A DNA stretch of 64,000 bases from Oryzias latipes (lineage: Eukaryota > Chordata > Actinopteri > Beloniformes > Adrianichthyidae). Within the stretch, counting starts at the first letter, position 1; the number at the start of each line of letters is the position of its first letter. The stretch covers positions 6,727,240-6,791,239 of the forward strand of contig NC_019859.2 in NCBI RefSeq assembly GCF_002234675.1, given 5' to 3'. Of the stretch, positions 11,701 through 23,700 are shown one piece after another. Position numbers and translations under genes: made by a program. A model generated the notes under the pieces. That model saw nothing but the letters and a program-made list of their open reading frames with translations, ran no database searches and was not told where the DNA came from.

Positions 11701-14700
11701 AAGCAGTGACAGCCTTTTTACTCTGCATTATTACGTTCAACTTTGGACGACCAACAGTCAAGTGAAAAGTATTAGAGCAGGTTTTTCCAGTTTGAATCCA
11801 GCTGCTTTTTAACGGCTTTTCACAGATTGTTCTCTCTGTAATTGGAGTGCTCTGCTGTCGTATGGAAGCACAGGAGCGGCCAGCCCGCCGATGACGATTG
11901 GGAAACACCTTTAATAGATTGGGATCAAGTCAATGAATGACGACAGCAGCAATCTGGCACACAAACAAACTTGCTGTCAGCATGGAGGGCTTTACAGAGT
12001 ATGGTAAAGATAGGAGTGGTGAGTCACGTCTGATCTGGGATAAGCTTCATGAAGCTCCTCTTAACACACTGTCCAGGTGCCCCATTAATGTGCAGATCAT
12101 AGAAACGCGCGGAAAATTGAATCGTTTATTTTGTTCCAGATACCCTGCAGTACTACAAGCCTCTTTATGTAACAAAACAATGACAGATGGCCCAATATTT
12201 CACTTTAGACCGTCATTCTTTAGAGTTCATTATCTAAGCGGGTATTAGGTACTTTGGTTGAGGTATAAGTCCATTCATTGGCTCTCCGGTGCAGCACTTG
12301 ATACATTACGATATGATCCAAGGAATTCGGCCGACAATTGTGTTTTTAAAAAACTAGCCAACCCGTTTTAACCAAATGGTAGAAAGGTACCCAGCCTAGA
12401 CTACTATACTCAGTTGATAAGGGGTGTTAAAGAATTTCTACTGTATTTTGTGACCTTGGTGTCCTTACAAACGGTTTCTCTGTGGTCTTGTTTCACTTTA
12501 GGACAATGTTCAAGTGGCTTGAAGTTCTTTCATAAATTTGGTCCAAATTTAGCTCTAGCTTAGATCCTGTCACGAGAGTTCTGAGGATTAATTTACAAAA
12601 TCAATGATAATAAAAATATGGGAAAATATGGTTTAATGCTATCTGCAACAACTGTCATCAAAGTATTACCAGTCATATTGTGGAGGTGATAAGGGATTCA
12701 TTCCATTATGCTTTAACGGTCTTTTATTATGAATTTACTTGATTCCATATATATGCATGAACATCGTATTGTGAACTGTGCTTGCTTGCTGCAAAGTGAA
12801 CAGTGAAAAACCTGCGTGCATCACCAGATGAGACGTGCTGGGGTCAGCGGCAGGGCTGTCTGTGCTTCCCACTATGTTTTCTTGTCTGTGCTGAGCTGTT
12901 TATGGAACAGAGACACCTGTGGATCGCGGACTAGACTTGTGGACGTGATCGTCCTTGACTGGTGTGGAAATATCCGCTTGCTTGCACGAACAGATACAGA
13001 CTCTATCTAATGACGTATTTTGCATGTTTGCATGTTGCTCAGTTGGATAATTTAAAAAGCTGTCTGCTTTGGGAGAACAGAGCAGAGGGCAGCAGAGCTT
13101 TTGCCTGGTGGTGTCAGATGCATCTCTCCCCTTTGCAAAGGTTGGAACTTTCGTGCAGACTCTTTTGTGATTTATTCATTTTCCCACTGCACATTAGATC
13201 TTCGGTGTCCTTAAACCGTCCGAACCTTTGAAGGCCATAAGCGGTCGCAACAGCAGTAAATAGATGCTAAAGGTAGAATAAGGAAATAAAGAATGACAAA
13301 TAAAACGAAGCATTTTTAGTCATTTGGTTGATAACTTATTGCTGCTACTGGTACTTTGACACAAAAACTCTCAAAAAATGTATCTCCCCTCTAAACACCC
13401 ACCAATCCCATTTGCCATATCCACTGCCCACATCTCAGGGCTTTATGAAAAAAAAGAAAGTAATTTGTCAAGCATTTTGGTGCAAATTTTGTACTCTCCC
13501 ATGCACATGTTTTTATGGTGCAACAAAGACAGTGGGCGTGGCTTTCTCCTAGAACAAAAACGTATGGGTGGTTTGATTAAACAAACAAGGCGTGGTCAGC
13601 TATAATGTGATAAAGCCTCTACCTGACCTTTGAAGGCAGAGTGGGTGTTGCCCAATAGTTTAAGGATATGAGCAACAAAGATACTTTAAAGTGTAAAAAA
13701 ACTTCATAAGTTTTCAAATAAATGGTCAGTGTGTTTTTTTTTTTGGTAAAATTGATAAATAATAATAATAATAATAATAAACTTTATTTATATAGCACTT
13801 TTCGAAATCCAGATTACAAAGTGCTGTACAGTTAATATGAGACAAAATCAGTGTTAAAAACAGTTTCCAGTATGGAGAAATAAAACCAGCACACATATGA
13901 GATGGTGATAGTGGTTAGAATCAATAAAATAGATAAATCAGTAAAATCAATAAAATCAAGAAAACAATGAAATCGATAAAATCAATAAAATCAATAAAAT
14001 ACAATGTTTAGATTTAAGAACCAATAAAATCATTAAAAGCACACCTGAAGAGGTAAGTTTTTAAAAGGGATTTAAATACTGGTAGGGACCCAGCGAGCCT
14101 GATCTCTTCAGGGAGACTGTTCCAGAGTGTTGGGGCTCTTACAGCAAAGGCCCTATCTCCCCTGGTCTTCAATCTAGATTGTGGGATTGTTAAAAGGCCT
14201 TTTGCCAAAGATCTAAGATTGCGACCAGGTACATAAGGAGTGAGGAGATCGGCTATATATTTAGGGGCCAGACCACAGAGTGCTTTAAAAGCAATCAATA
14301 AAATCTTAAAATCTATTCTAAAACGGACTGGGAGCCAGTGCAAAGACGCTAAAACTGGAGTGATGTGGTCTCTCATTCTGGTTCCAGTTATGAGTCTGGC
14401 GGCAGCATTTTGGACTAACTGGAGTTGATACACACTCTGCTGTGAAAGGCATGTGTAGAGTGCGTTACAATAGTCCAAGCGGGAAAAAATGAAAGCATGA
14501 ATCACCATCTCAAGACTTTTTTTTGATAGGAAGGGGGTTATCCTGTATAACCTATGTAGTTGCCAGAAACAAGATTTGACCACTGATTTAACATGTGTCT
14601 CCAGATTAAGATCAGTATCAAAAATCACCCCCAGATTTCTGCAGCTTGAAGAGACATTGTTCGATAGAGACTCCAATTTCGAAGCCACACCATGTCGGGC

Positions 14701-17700
14701 CTCAACTGAACCAAAAATAATCACATCAGTTTTGTCCATGTTCAACTGCAGAAAATTTTGGGCCATCCAGGTTTTAATATCAGCAATGCAGCTATTGAGA
14801 TTATTTAAAAGACCAAGGTCACCAGGTTTAAAAGATAAGTACAGTTGCGTATCATCGGCATAAAAATGAAAATTAAGGTTATGTTGGCGTATTATCTCCC
14901 CCAGTGGTAACATGTAAATTGAAAATAGCAGAGGTCCCAGTACCGAACCCTGGGGAACGCCACATGTCATTTTCACCTTGGATGAGCAAGAATTGCCGAT
15001 GAAAACATTAAAAAACCTGTCCGATAAATAAGAATAAAACCAGTTAAAAACTGTGCCAGAAAACCCAACCCAAGATTTTAAACGTTGTAATAAAATGGAG
15101 TGGTCCACTGTATCGAATGCTGCACTGAGATCTAAAAGAACTAAAATCGATATTTTTCCTGAGTCTGCAGCCATTAAAAGGTCATTCATTACTCTCAGCA
15201 AGGCAGTCTCTGTGCTGTGGTTGGCCTTAAACCCAGATTGAAGGGTCTCAAATAATTTATTTTTATTTAAAAAGGAAATTACCTGCTCAGCTACTAGCTT
15301 TTCCAGGATCTTAGCCAAAAAAGGTAGTTTTGAAATTGGTCTGTAATGCTCAAAGCAACTTGGGTCCAGGGAGGGTTTTTTCAATAGTGGCTGAATCATA
15401 GCAGCCTTAAAATCATCTGGGACTGTGCCAGTTGAAAGAGATGTGTTCATTAAGAACAGTATGTGGGAGCTAACAGATCCATATATTTCTTTAAAAAATC
15501 TAACTGGCATAATGTCCAGAGAGCAATGGCATGGTTTCATTTTATAAACAATCTCAGAAAGAGTGTTGGGGGAGATTGCCTGAAAGTCTTCAAAGATCAC
15601 TGTGGGTCTTGCAGGTGGAGTTGGCAGAAAAGGAGGTGACAAAGATTTGGTAATGGATATCTGAGACCTAATGTTAGAAATTTTGTTAATAAAATGATTT
15701 GCAAATTGCTCACAGATTACTGGGGAAGTCGGTAAATTGCTAGTATGTGGGGGCTTCACTTAGCTGATTAATGACCTTAAAAAGTACCCTGGGATTATTT
15801 CTATTGGTATTAATTAATTGTGAGAAGTAGTCTGATCTTGCCTTTTTCATTTGACGGTTAAAATTATTCATGTGGTTTTTCAGGGTTTCTAAGTCCACAG
15901 ATGATTTAGAAGCTTTCCACTTGCGCTCAGCTCTGCGACAAATTCTTTTCGAGTTGCGAATACTGTCAGTCATCCAAGGCATATTTTTATTTTGGACTTT
16001 TCTCAACCTGAAAGGGGCAATTTGGTCCAGGATGCGTGCAGTTGCTGAGTTAAAATTTGATAAAATACTGTTTGCATCAGAATTTAAAACCAAAGGGGCC
16101 GAGAAAATATTTCCAAAATTTGCTGCAGTAGATGAGTTGAAGACACGTGAGTACATGAAATTAGCCTTAGACTCAGGAGGATTACCATTTAGTTCTGGAG
16201 AAAATAAAATGCACTTATGGTCAGACATGATAAAATCCATACATGACACATTGGGGACTGAGATCCCACATGTTAAAATAATGTCTAGTGTATGACCTTT
16301 GATATGGGTTGATCCAGTGATAGCTCGATCCAGGTTAAAAGAATCAATGATGTTTAAAAATTCCCTTGCTAGTAGATTATCTGGGCAGCACACATGGATG
16401 TTAAAATCTCCAGCAATAATAACTTTATCATGTGTTGGCATTACCAGGGAGAGAAGTTCAGCAAACTCCTCAATAAAACCAGAGGTTGATTTGGGGGGCC
16501 TATAAATAAGAATACATAAAACTTTACTCAAACCAGTTATATAAAAATATAAAGACTCAAAAGATTTAAAATCACCAAAAGTGGCTGAAGTGCAGTTAAA
16601 ATTATTGTTGTATAGAATGGCAAGTCCCCCACCCCTCCCTGAGGGTCTGGGTTTGGTAAAGAAGGAGAAATTGGGCGGGGAGGATTCTATTAGGGGAACA
16701 CAGTCTCCATCCCTAAGCCAGGATTCTGTTAGCATTAGAAAATCTAATTTATTGCTAGTAATGAAGTCCTGGCAAGTAAACGATTTGTTAGCCAGGGATC
16801 TAATGTTCAGAAGTCCAAAGTTTGTCAGATATGACGCAGGGTTTGACGAAGGATTTATAGTGATCATGTTATGAGGATTTCTAGACCTCCTATATTTAAG
16901 AGGATAATGGTTCTTTAGCTGGTTGTAAGATGAATTGAGTGGATGAATCCTCTTATTATATAAGACAGTTATATTACAAATGGGTTTAGATTGTGCTGAA
17001 CAATTGTATACTAACAAAGGGGATTTTCTTTGGGAAATAAATGCGCAACAGTTGGGATTCTGTGAGGTAATTGGGCAACAGGGGGAGCTGGTGAGACAGC
17101 CGTGCGGCTCCTTAGTAGCAGGAGAAGAAGCTGGGGGAGCGCTTTGTTGTGAGAACAGTCAGTCACGTGGTATTGTCTGAACGGCATATCTGATATTTGC
17201 TGATAAAATCGAACTACCCATCCTGTTTGGGTGAGTTCCATCCAGACAATAAAAAGAAGTGCGGTTCCAGAAAAGATTAAAATTGTCAATAAAACAGCAC
17301 TTTTGTGTCAGGCAAGCAGCTTGTAGCCAGGTGTTCATACCTAGTAAACGGCTGAAGCGTTCCGTGCTCCGGGATAATCCTGGCAGAGGACCGCTGATGA
17401 GAACTGTCTTTCCACAGTTTTTCAAAAAATTAATCAGGTCCATGAAATCCGCTTTGGTTTTTTCAGATTCCCGGCGGGAGGTGTCATTACAGCCCACATG
17501 CACTATCAAACGAAAAACAGTTGTTGGAAGTGATTTTAGTATCCCCGGTAGTCTTTCCAAAATGTCCCGAACTGTAGATCCAGGAAAACAGCGAGTGACA
17601 GCGTTGAAAAATCGGACATGTCTTATGATGCTGTCACCCACTATCAGGGTAGTGGGAGCAAATAGGGGGCGAGGTGGAGGCATGTGGGGCTCAGAGTTTG

Positions 17701-20700
17701 CTGAGTCCACACCACCTGGCTGGACAGGAGATGCTTCCTTCTTGTGTTTCTGCTCCGTCGGGGAGATGCTCCTCTGTGAATCCAGGGATGGAAGCCCCCC
17801 GGGGCGACGGCGTAGTACGGCGTTTTTCATGAGGATCCTCCGCCGTGAAGAAGAGGTGGAGCTGCGATGGGAAATTACGGGAGACTTTCTGGAGATGTTG
17901 ATTTCCGTATCCATCTTGATTTGCCTCTCCACTCCTGGCCGACGGGGGATCACAGACGCCGAGGAATTCGGATCCATGTTTTGTGGGGTTGCCGAGGGCT
18001 CGGCCTCATGCGTCACAGCTGACAACTTCGGATTCAGGGGAGGACGCTGTGGGGATTCCCCAGCCTGGTTGTCATCCGCCAGCGCAGCAAAACGATTGAC
18101 AAGGTTTAATCCAGGAGCTTGAGTCGAGAGGGAACGGCTTGGACCTTTTTGATAGCCACGTACGACGACCTCCGACCATGTTGACCCCGCATTTGGTGTT
18201 GAGCAGGACGCCGGTTTCTCGGGATTCCAAGGCAGTGTGTCCTGGAGGGTTTGGTTTAGCGTGGCTAGCCGCTGTGATTGACTACCCGCTAGATCCATGT
18301 AGTTCTGCAACAAGGAATCCTTCTGTCGCAATTCCTCGGAGAGTCGGCGGATGTCTTCTAACAGGTTAGCGATTTTTTTATTCGCTTTCAGAAGCATATT
18401 GCTGTTAACTTCGAAACCTGGACTGTGTACTGAACGGTTGAGCGTGGCAGCAGCCATGACAGTCAGTCAGACGTTACGGGTGTGACTGACTGTCTGACCA
18501 TGTAATGGCATTACATGGTGGTGGCAGTGGTGCATGGAGCATATAGCTCTGTCAAATGTCAAATAGTTTTTTCAGACGTGATGAGAAAATCAACCACAAA
18601 CTTGCTACTCTGCCACCAATAAGTGTTACAACAAAAAGTCGTGACATTTCTAGAAATCATGTCAGAGTGTCAATTTAAATGGTTTTCCATCACGATTCTT
18701 TGAAAACCTTCAAAAGATGCAAATTGCTCATTTCCCCTCCTATATTGGGATACAGAGACGGTTGAAGTTTACTAACCCATACGGCAGAGGAAATATGGCC
18801 TTGAACTATCTTTTTTTTCTCACGAGAAACCTAAAGTGTGGACCAAACGAGAAGCCATCAGATAATCAGCATAAAGCATGAAAACATCTGTTTTATGATT
18901 GAAGCCAAAGCAGAGCCTCAGTGAAAACAGCTGCTGTGGAAACTGTGGAGGATGCTGCCAAAGCCGGAGCCTGCTCTTTTCTTTCAATTCTTCTGTCATT
19001 TTGTCATCTGTCTCATATTATATGACTTCAGTTTTGTTTGAGGTTTGTGGGAGTGTTTCCGTAAACCCGCTATGCCTCTGCTGGTGGCTGGAGCCCCCCC
19101 TATAGGCCTGACTCTAACTGCAACCTGTTGCCAAACACAACTGGAGTTATTTTCCTCTGTTTCTCGTGAAGTCAGGCCTCTTTTCGCCCCCCAGCTTCAT
19201 TTACTTTTCCTCAGATTGCTGTGTGTGACCCCCCCCCCCCCTCACCTTCTTTCACTGCCTTTGTCTCTTTCCTATAATCCCCTCACTGAACGGAGGAAGA
19301 GTACACATTCTTCCCTGCACGTCCCGTTCGGTTTGCCAATATTTACTTCTACTGTGAGGGGAAGAGGGCAGTGAGTGTTTGTGGGATGCCTTCACAGCTG
19401 GTGTGTGTGTGTGTGTGTGTGTGTTGGCCTGGTTTCTTGCACCACGGTGTGATCAATCTTTGACAGTTTGCTGACTTGTCTCTTTGTCTTTCACCAGCCC
19501 CCCCAGCCCGTCCCGCAGCTCTCGTCTCGAATGCTGTCTGAGCTGGAGGTCGTTTCCTCAAAACGACCATACATAAATAAATATATATTAAGCCCTGCCC
19601 CCTCCTTAAGAGAACAGGATTGGGGGTGGTGGTGAGCGAGGACGTTAACTGGAACAGAATTACAGTTTTTAGTGTTCAACACCAAAGTGGTAAAAACACT
19701 ATAGATTTGCTGAGGGAGACTTAGAAACAAGAAGGAATTGGATGAAAACATCAAGAAAAATCTCTGCAGAAGACATTAATATGAGAAAAAGATGACAGAA
19801 ATGATTTTAAGGGGAAAAGAAGGGGGACGAGGGAGTGAAAAAGTAGTTCAGCATTGTGCTGCTAATGTCGTCCAGGCTTCAGGGAGCCAACAAAGGTTAC
19901 TGTGGAGACCAACAATGGGGCTCCGAGGGGCCCCGACTGCCGAGACGCGTCAAAACGGGAGAGGGGAGAAGAGCCAGGGAGGTGGAGGGGGAGGCATGGG
20001 CCTTCAGAAAATTCTGTACCTCAAAACGAGCAAACTCGGATTTTCGTTGGAAACTGGAGTTGGAATGGTCTGCATGCATGAAGAGCTTGAAAGAGGACAC
20101 TCTCTGTTGTTAGAAAAATAAATCTGTCACAACCGCCAGCTTTCCAGAAATTACTTGACTCTTTTGAAAAAGGAAGCCATCAGCTTTTCTGCAGTACTTC
20201 AGATATTTTATGAAACTGTGGCAGGAAGCTGATGACTATCACACTGAGAGCAACTTTGCTGCACTTTACCCTACATTCAAATAAATGTTCTTTATCAGCA
20301 TGTTATTTTTGACCAAAAGTACCAACTACACTGCAATATAAAAATATTTCACAGACCCACATTTGTCAGCTGTTTGCTGATCAGAGTTGGGATAGAATTG
20401 TCCAAAAAAATAACTCAAGGATCATATTCTGATTGGGACAAAAGACCTTTATTGGTTTACCATCCACCAATAACTGGAAAAAATGGCTTGTGAAAGCATG
20501 AAAAGTGTGTATTTTAAGCTAAATGCATAAGTCAATATTTCCAGTACAGTTCTTGTAGAATAAAATATTTTTTGCGTTTTAATTCATATTGTGGTATTAC
20601 ATTGAGAGATTAAAGGGCCTACATCATTCTAAAAAAAACACCCTCAAAGCTAAAAAAAAGTTTTTGAGCTTTTAAGTATGTTATTATGTTAATTCCTCAC

Positions 20701-23700
20701 AAAGAACGGTATTTTGATCCATTTACGCATTTCTCAGTGTTCCTCAAACACCCTGCGCTCTGAGCACCAACCCCTCCCAATCCACGAGGCTGTCCTCACA
20801 TTGTGACATCACAAAGTAAGGAACAGCCCCTTTCAGGAAGAGTCAGCTCCGCCCCCAGGCTAACACAAACACCCACTTTCTCTGCAGAGCTAGCAGGGAT
20901 CGCTTTTACAAACCATTTGAGTCCTGCCTTACGGTTTCTACATTTTTTTCTGATTCTTTAGGAGCTTTGAGGCGTCTGCAACCTTTGTCTTTGACTTTTC
21001 ATTTTTATTGGTCAAGCTTTAGCACAAGATTCAAACCAAAGCACTTAAATTTGCTGGAATTGTCATGGGTTAAATGAGATGAAAAGTTCCAAACAGATCT
21101 AGAATTGCACTCACAGGAATAAAGAGAGAACCAAACAACCTCTCAGACCATCACAGATTCTTTTATTTTCTTGAAGAATATATTTTAGAGTTGACCAAAA
21201 GTTGACAATTCTTGTAGGAGAAATAAAAACCTGAGCAGCGAAGAGACACGTTTTACAGGAAATCAAGCAAATGAGTTCCTAATAAAACATTGTCTGCTTG
21301 TTTATTCTTTGTGTATTAAAACCACATGGGCCTAATTTCCCAAAGAATTTCTGCTGCTGTCATTTTAGGTAGGAAGTAGGATGCTATCTTTAATTTAGAA
21401 TAATATTTTCCCTTTTATTTCTTAAAAGACAATTTTATTAAATGTGATTCCAAAATTTGTTCCAAAACAGAAATTCACTAAGGACTTTGAGGCATGTTCT
21501 TCCAGGGTTATACATATTGGTAGGCTTGTTGAAAATCTGTACTGTACCACAAAGCAGCTTTGTTTTTAAGCCACTCACTAAGACGAAGTAAGACACAATT
21601 CTGCCTTATTACTCTATCGCGGACCTTCTTAAAAATCTTTTTGATCAACTTTATCTGCAGACAAGATGCTCAGGCATTGCATTAAAGTCATAGTCAAACT
21701 ATCACCAATAAATCAGCAAACATAAGTCAAATCAGATAAACATGAAGTTTGGCTTTTTAAGATACTAAGATTGTGGGATTTTGGTTAAAAACTTCATAAA
21801 CAATTAAAACACCAATGGGAACGTTCTTTTTCCCCCCCATTTTAAATAGTCACCTAATGCAACTCTTCAATCGTTCACGCAAATGACATCATTCCAACGG
21901 GTTCTGATGGGGAGTAAAGCGGCTTTGGGCCAACAAGCTTCAAAATCCACTGGAATTACAGTATGTTCCCTGCGTAAATGGTATAGTAGCCACTACGTAC
22001 ATTTTTTCCACATATTGCACGGATAATTGGTCATAGGTGGAAAAAGTGAGAAAAGTTGTGGTCTTTCACATGAAATTTTCACAGATGTCTCACAAATGAA
22101 CCACGTTAAAACCATGGAAGAAGTACGAATAAACCGTGCAAAGAACGCGTAAATCAACGTAAAAGCCAAATCTGGCCAAAAGTTCATGCGCCAATTACAT
22201 AATTTTAACAGTATGTGCGCTATATACGCAGAAAGAAGTTATACATCAGTGGTACATGGTTGCGGAAAGGTCTTGGAAAGCCATAATTTGCGTGTATGTA
22301 TATATATATCACAAATCAAGCACAATTGTGTACGATTTACGTAATAATTGTGTATAAAACTACGTAAAGTCCACATAAACTGCATAATTATCAACCAACC
22401 AAAAGTTTTGAACAGCTAAAAACTGAATTCAAGAAAAGACCCGTCAGCTGAAACCTTCGACAGACATTGCGCACATCGGCAAAAGAGGAACTGCAAGAAA
22501 CTTGTTGTTAAACTTGCTAATTGCTAATTACAGCATTAAATTAAGCTTTAGGTGCAGCTCAAACAATGTCTTCCATTGCAAACCACCCACAGCCCCAAAA
22601 GCCCAGTTGAGGCTTGAGAAACATCAACAAACCCAGCATAACCGACTGTTTGTCAGTGTAACACTTTGAATTGTGAGTGACCTCAATATTTCCAGCTGCA
22701 ATTTCTCCAACGTTCTGCTATTAGGACCCAAAATAAACTTGAAATTAAACCAGCCGGAAACCAGCCTGTAACTGATGTTAATCTGAAGTTTCACACGTCT
22801 GAAATGATGAAATGAACCTCTGAGTGTGATATTATTCATTGCAACTGTCCCACAGGGCGACAGGAGGGGGCTGTTCAGTTGTCACACTTTGCAGGAAAGC
22901 ACGCATGATTGACCTTGCATGTTTCGGCACGTCTGAACAAACTCACTGAGCATTTGTAACGGCGTGGAAAGAAACAGCAGGAACAGTGTTTGCTCCACTC
23001 ACCCGGATGCTATGAGCGCCCTGGACTGAGCCATGGCGATTCTCTGCAGTGCTGGCCTGCTCAGCCCCGCCAGGCTGGATCTTTGTGGCAGCGGAGCGTG
23101 GCACACTGTTGCCGCTGACGACATGGTGCGCTGTGGCTTCATCACCACTGGCGAAGGAGATGGCACAGGCGAGGGAGGCGTGGTCACGCCGCTGGCAGGG
23201 GTGATCAAAGTGGCTGTTGGCACCGACTCGTTGGTTGCAGAAGACGAGGAGAGCTTGGGCGGAATGGACGGGGGGTTCTGACTGGGGTTGGAGGAGGGAG
23301 GCTGAGGGGGTGGCAGTGATGGCGGGGGAGGCCTGCTGGAAGACACGGAGATGCCCATTGAGGAGGCGCTGGCAGTGAGGGCAGCCAGCGACTGGGCGAA
23401 AAGTTGGGCGTTCTGCCGGGGCGAGGCTGTGTTTTTGGTGATGGCGAGGCCATGCGGCAGCGTCTGGTAGTAGTTGGAGTTAAAGTTGGAGTTCTGCTGC
23501 TGCCCCCGACCCAGGGTGGCCGACTTAGATGGGCTGAGGGGTCTTATGGCCACTGGTGCAAAGTTCTTGGCCCGCTGTATTGTCAGCGAGCGTCTGCCCA
23601 AAGTCTGTATTGCCGCTGCTCCTCCTGCCCCCCCAGTGTTGGCCTTCACACTCAGTACCAGCATGCACTGCTGGCAGGAGCAGGGCTGGGTCAGGCCAGC

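Larger units (their letters stand above)
13758..18520 (-). mobile_element. Near full-length L2-type LINE
   Basis: A non-LTR retrotransposon on the minus strand. The 3' end (low coordinates) carries a TTATT/ATT repeat tail at about 13758-13781 after GTGCTATATAAATAAAGTT. ORF1 (18457-17159) has a coiled-coil start and an SGNH-hydrolase domain. ORF2 carries an APE-type endonuclease (about 17017-15740) and a reverse transcriptase (15759-14014). The gene order and the esterase-type ORF1 fit the L2/CR1 group. ORF2 is broken by a one-base frame change near 15750; otherwise the frames are open over more than 4 kb, so the copy is fairly young. It sits antisense to nothing: dtx4 is also on the minus strand, so the LINE is in sense orientation within intron 3. 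Confidence 0.85.

Noticed and set aside
15870-16874. Plus-strand frames over the LINE endonuclease
   Set aside because: Shadows of the minus-strand coding frame.
17259-18122. Plus-strand frame of 287 codons
   Set aside because: Antisense shadow of the LINE ORF1, with no family features.
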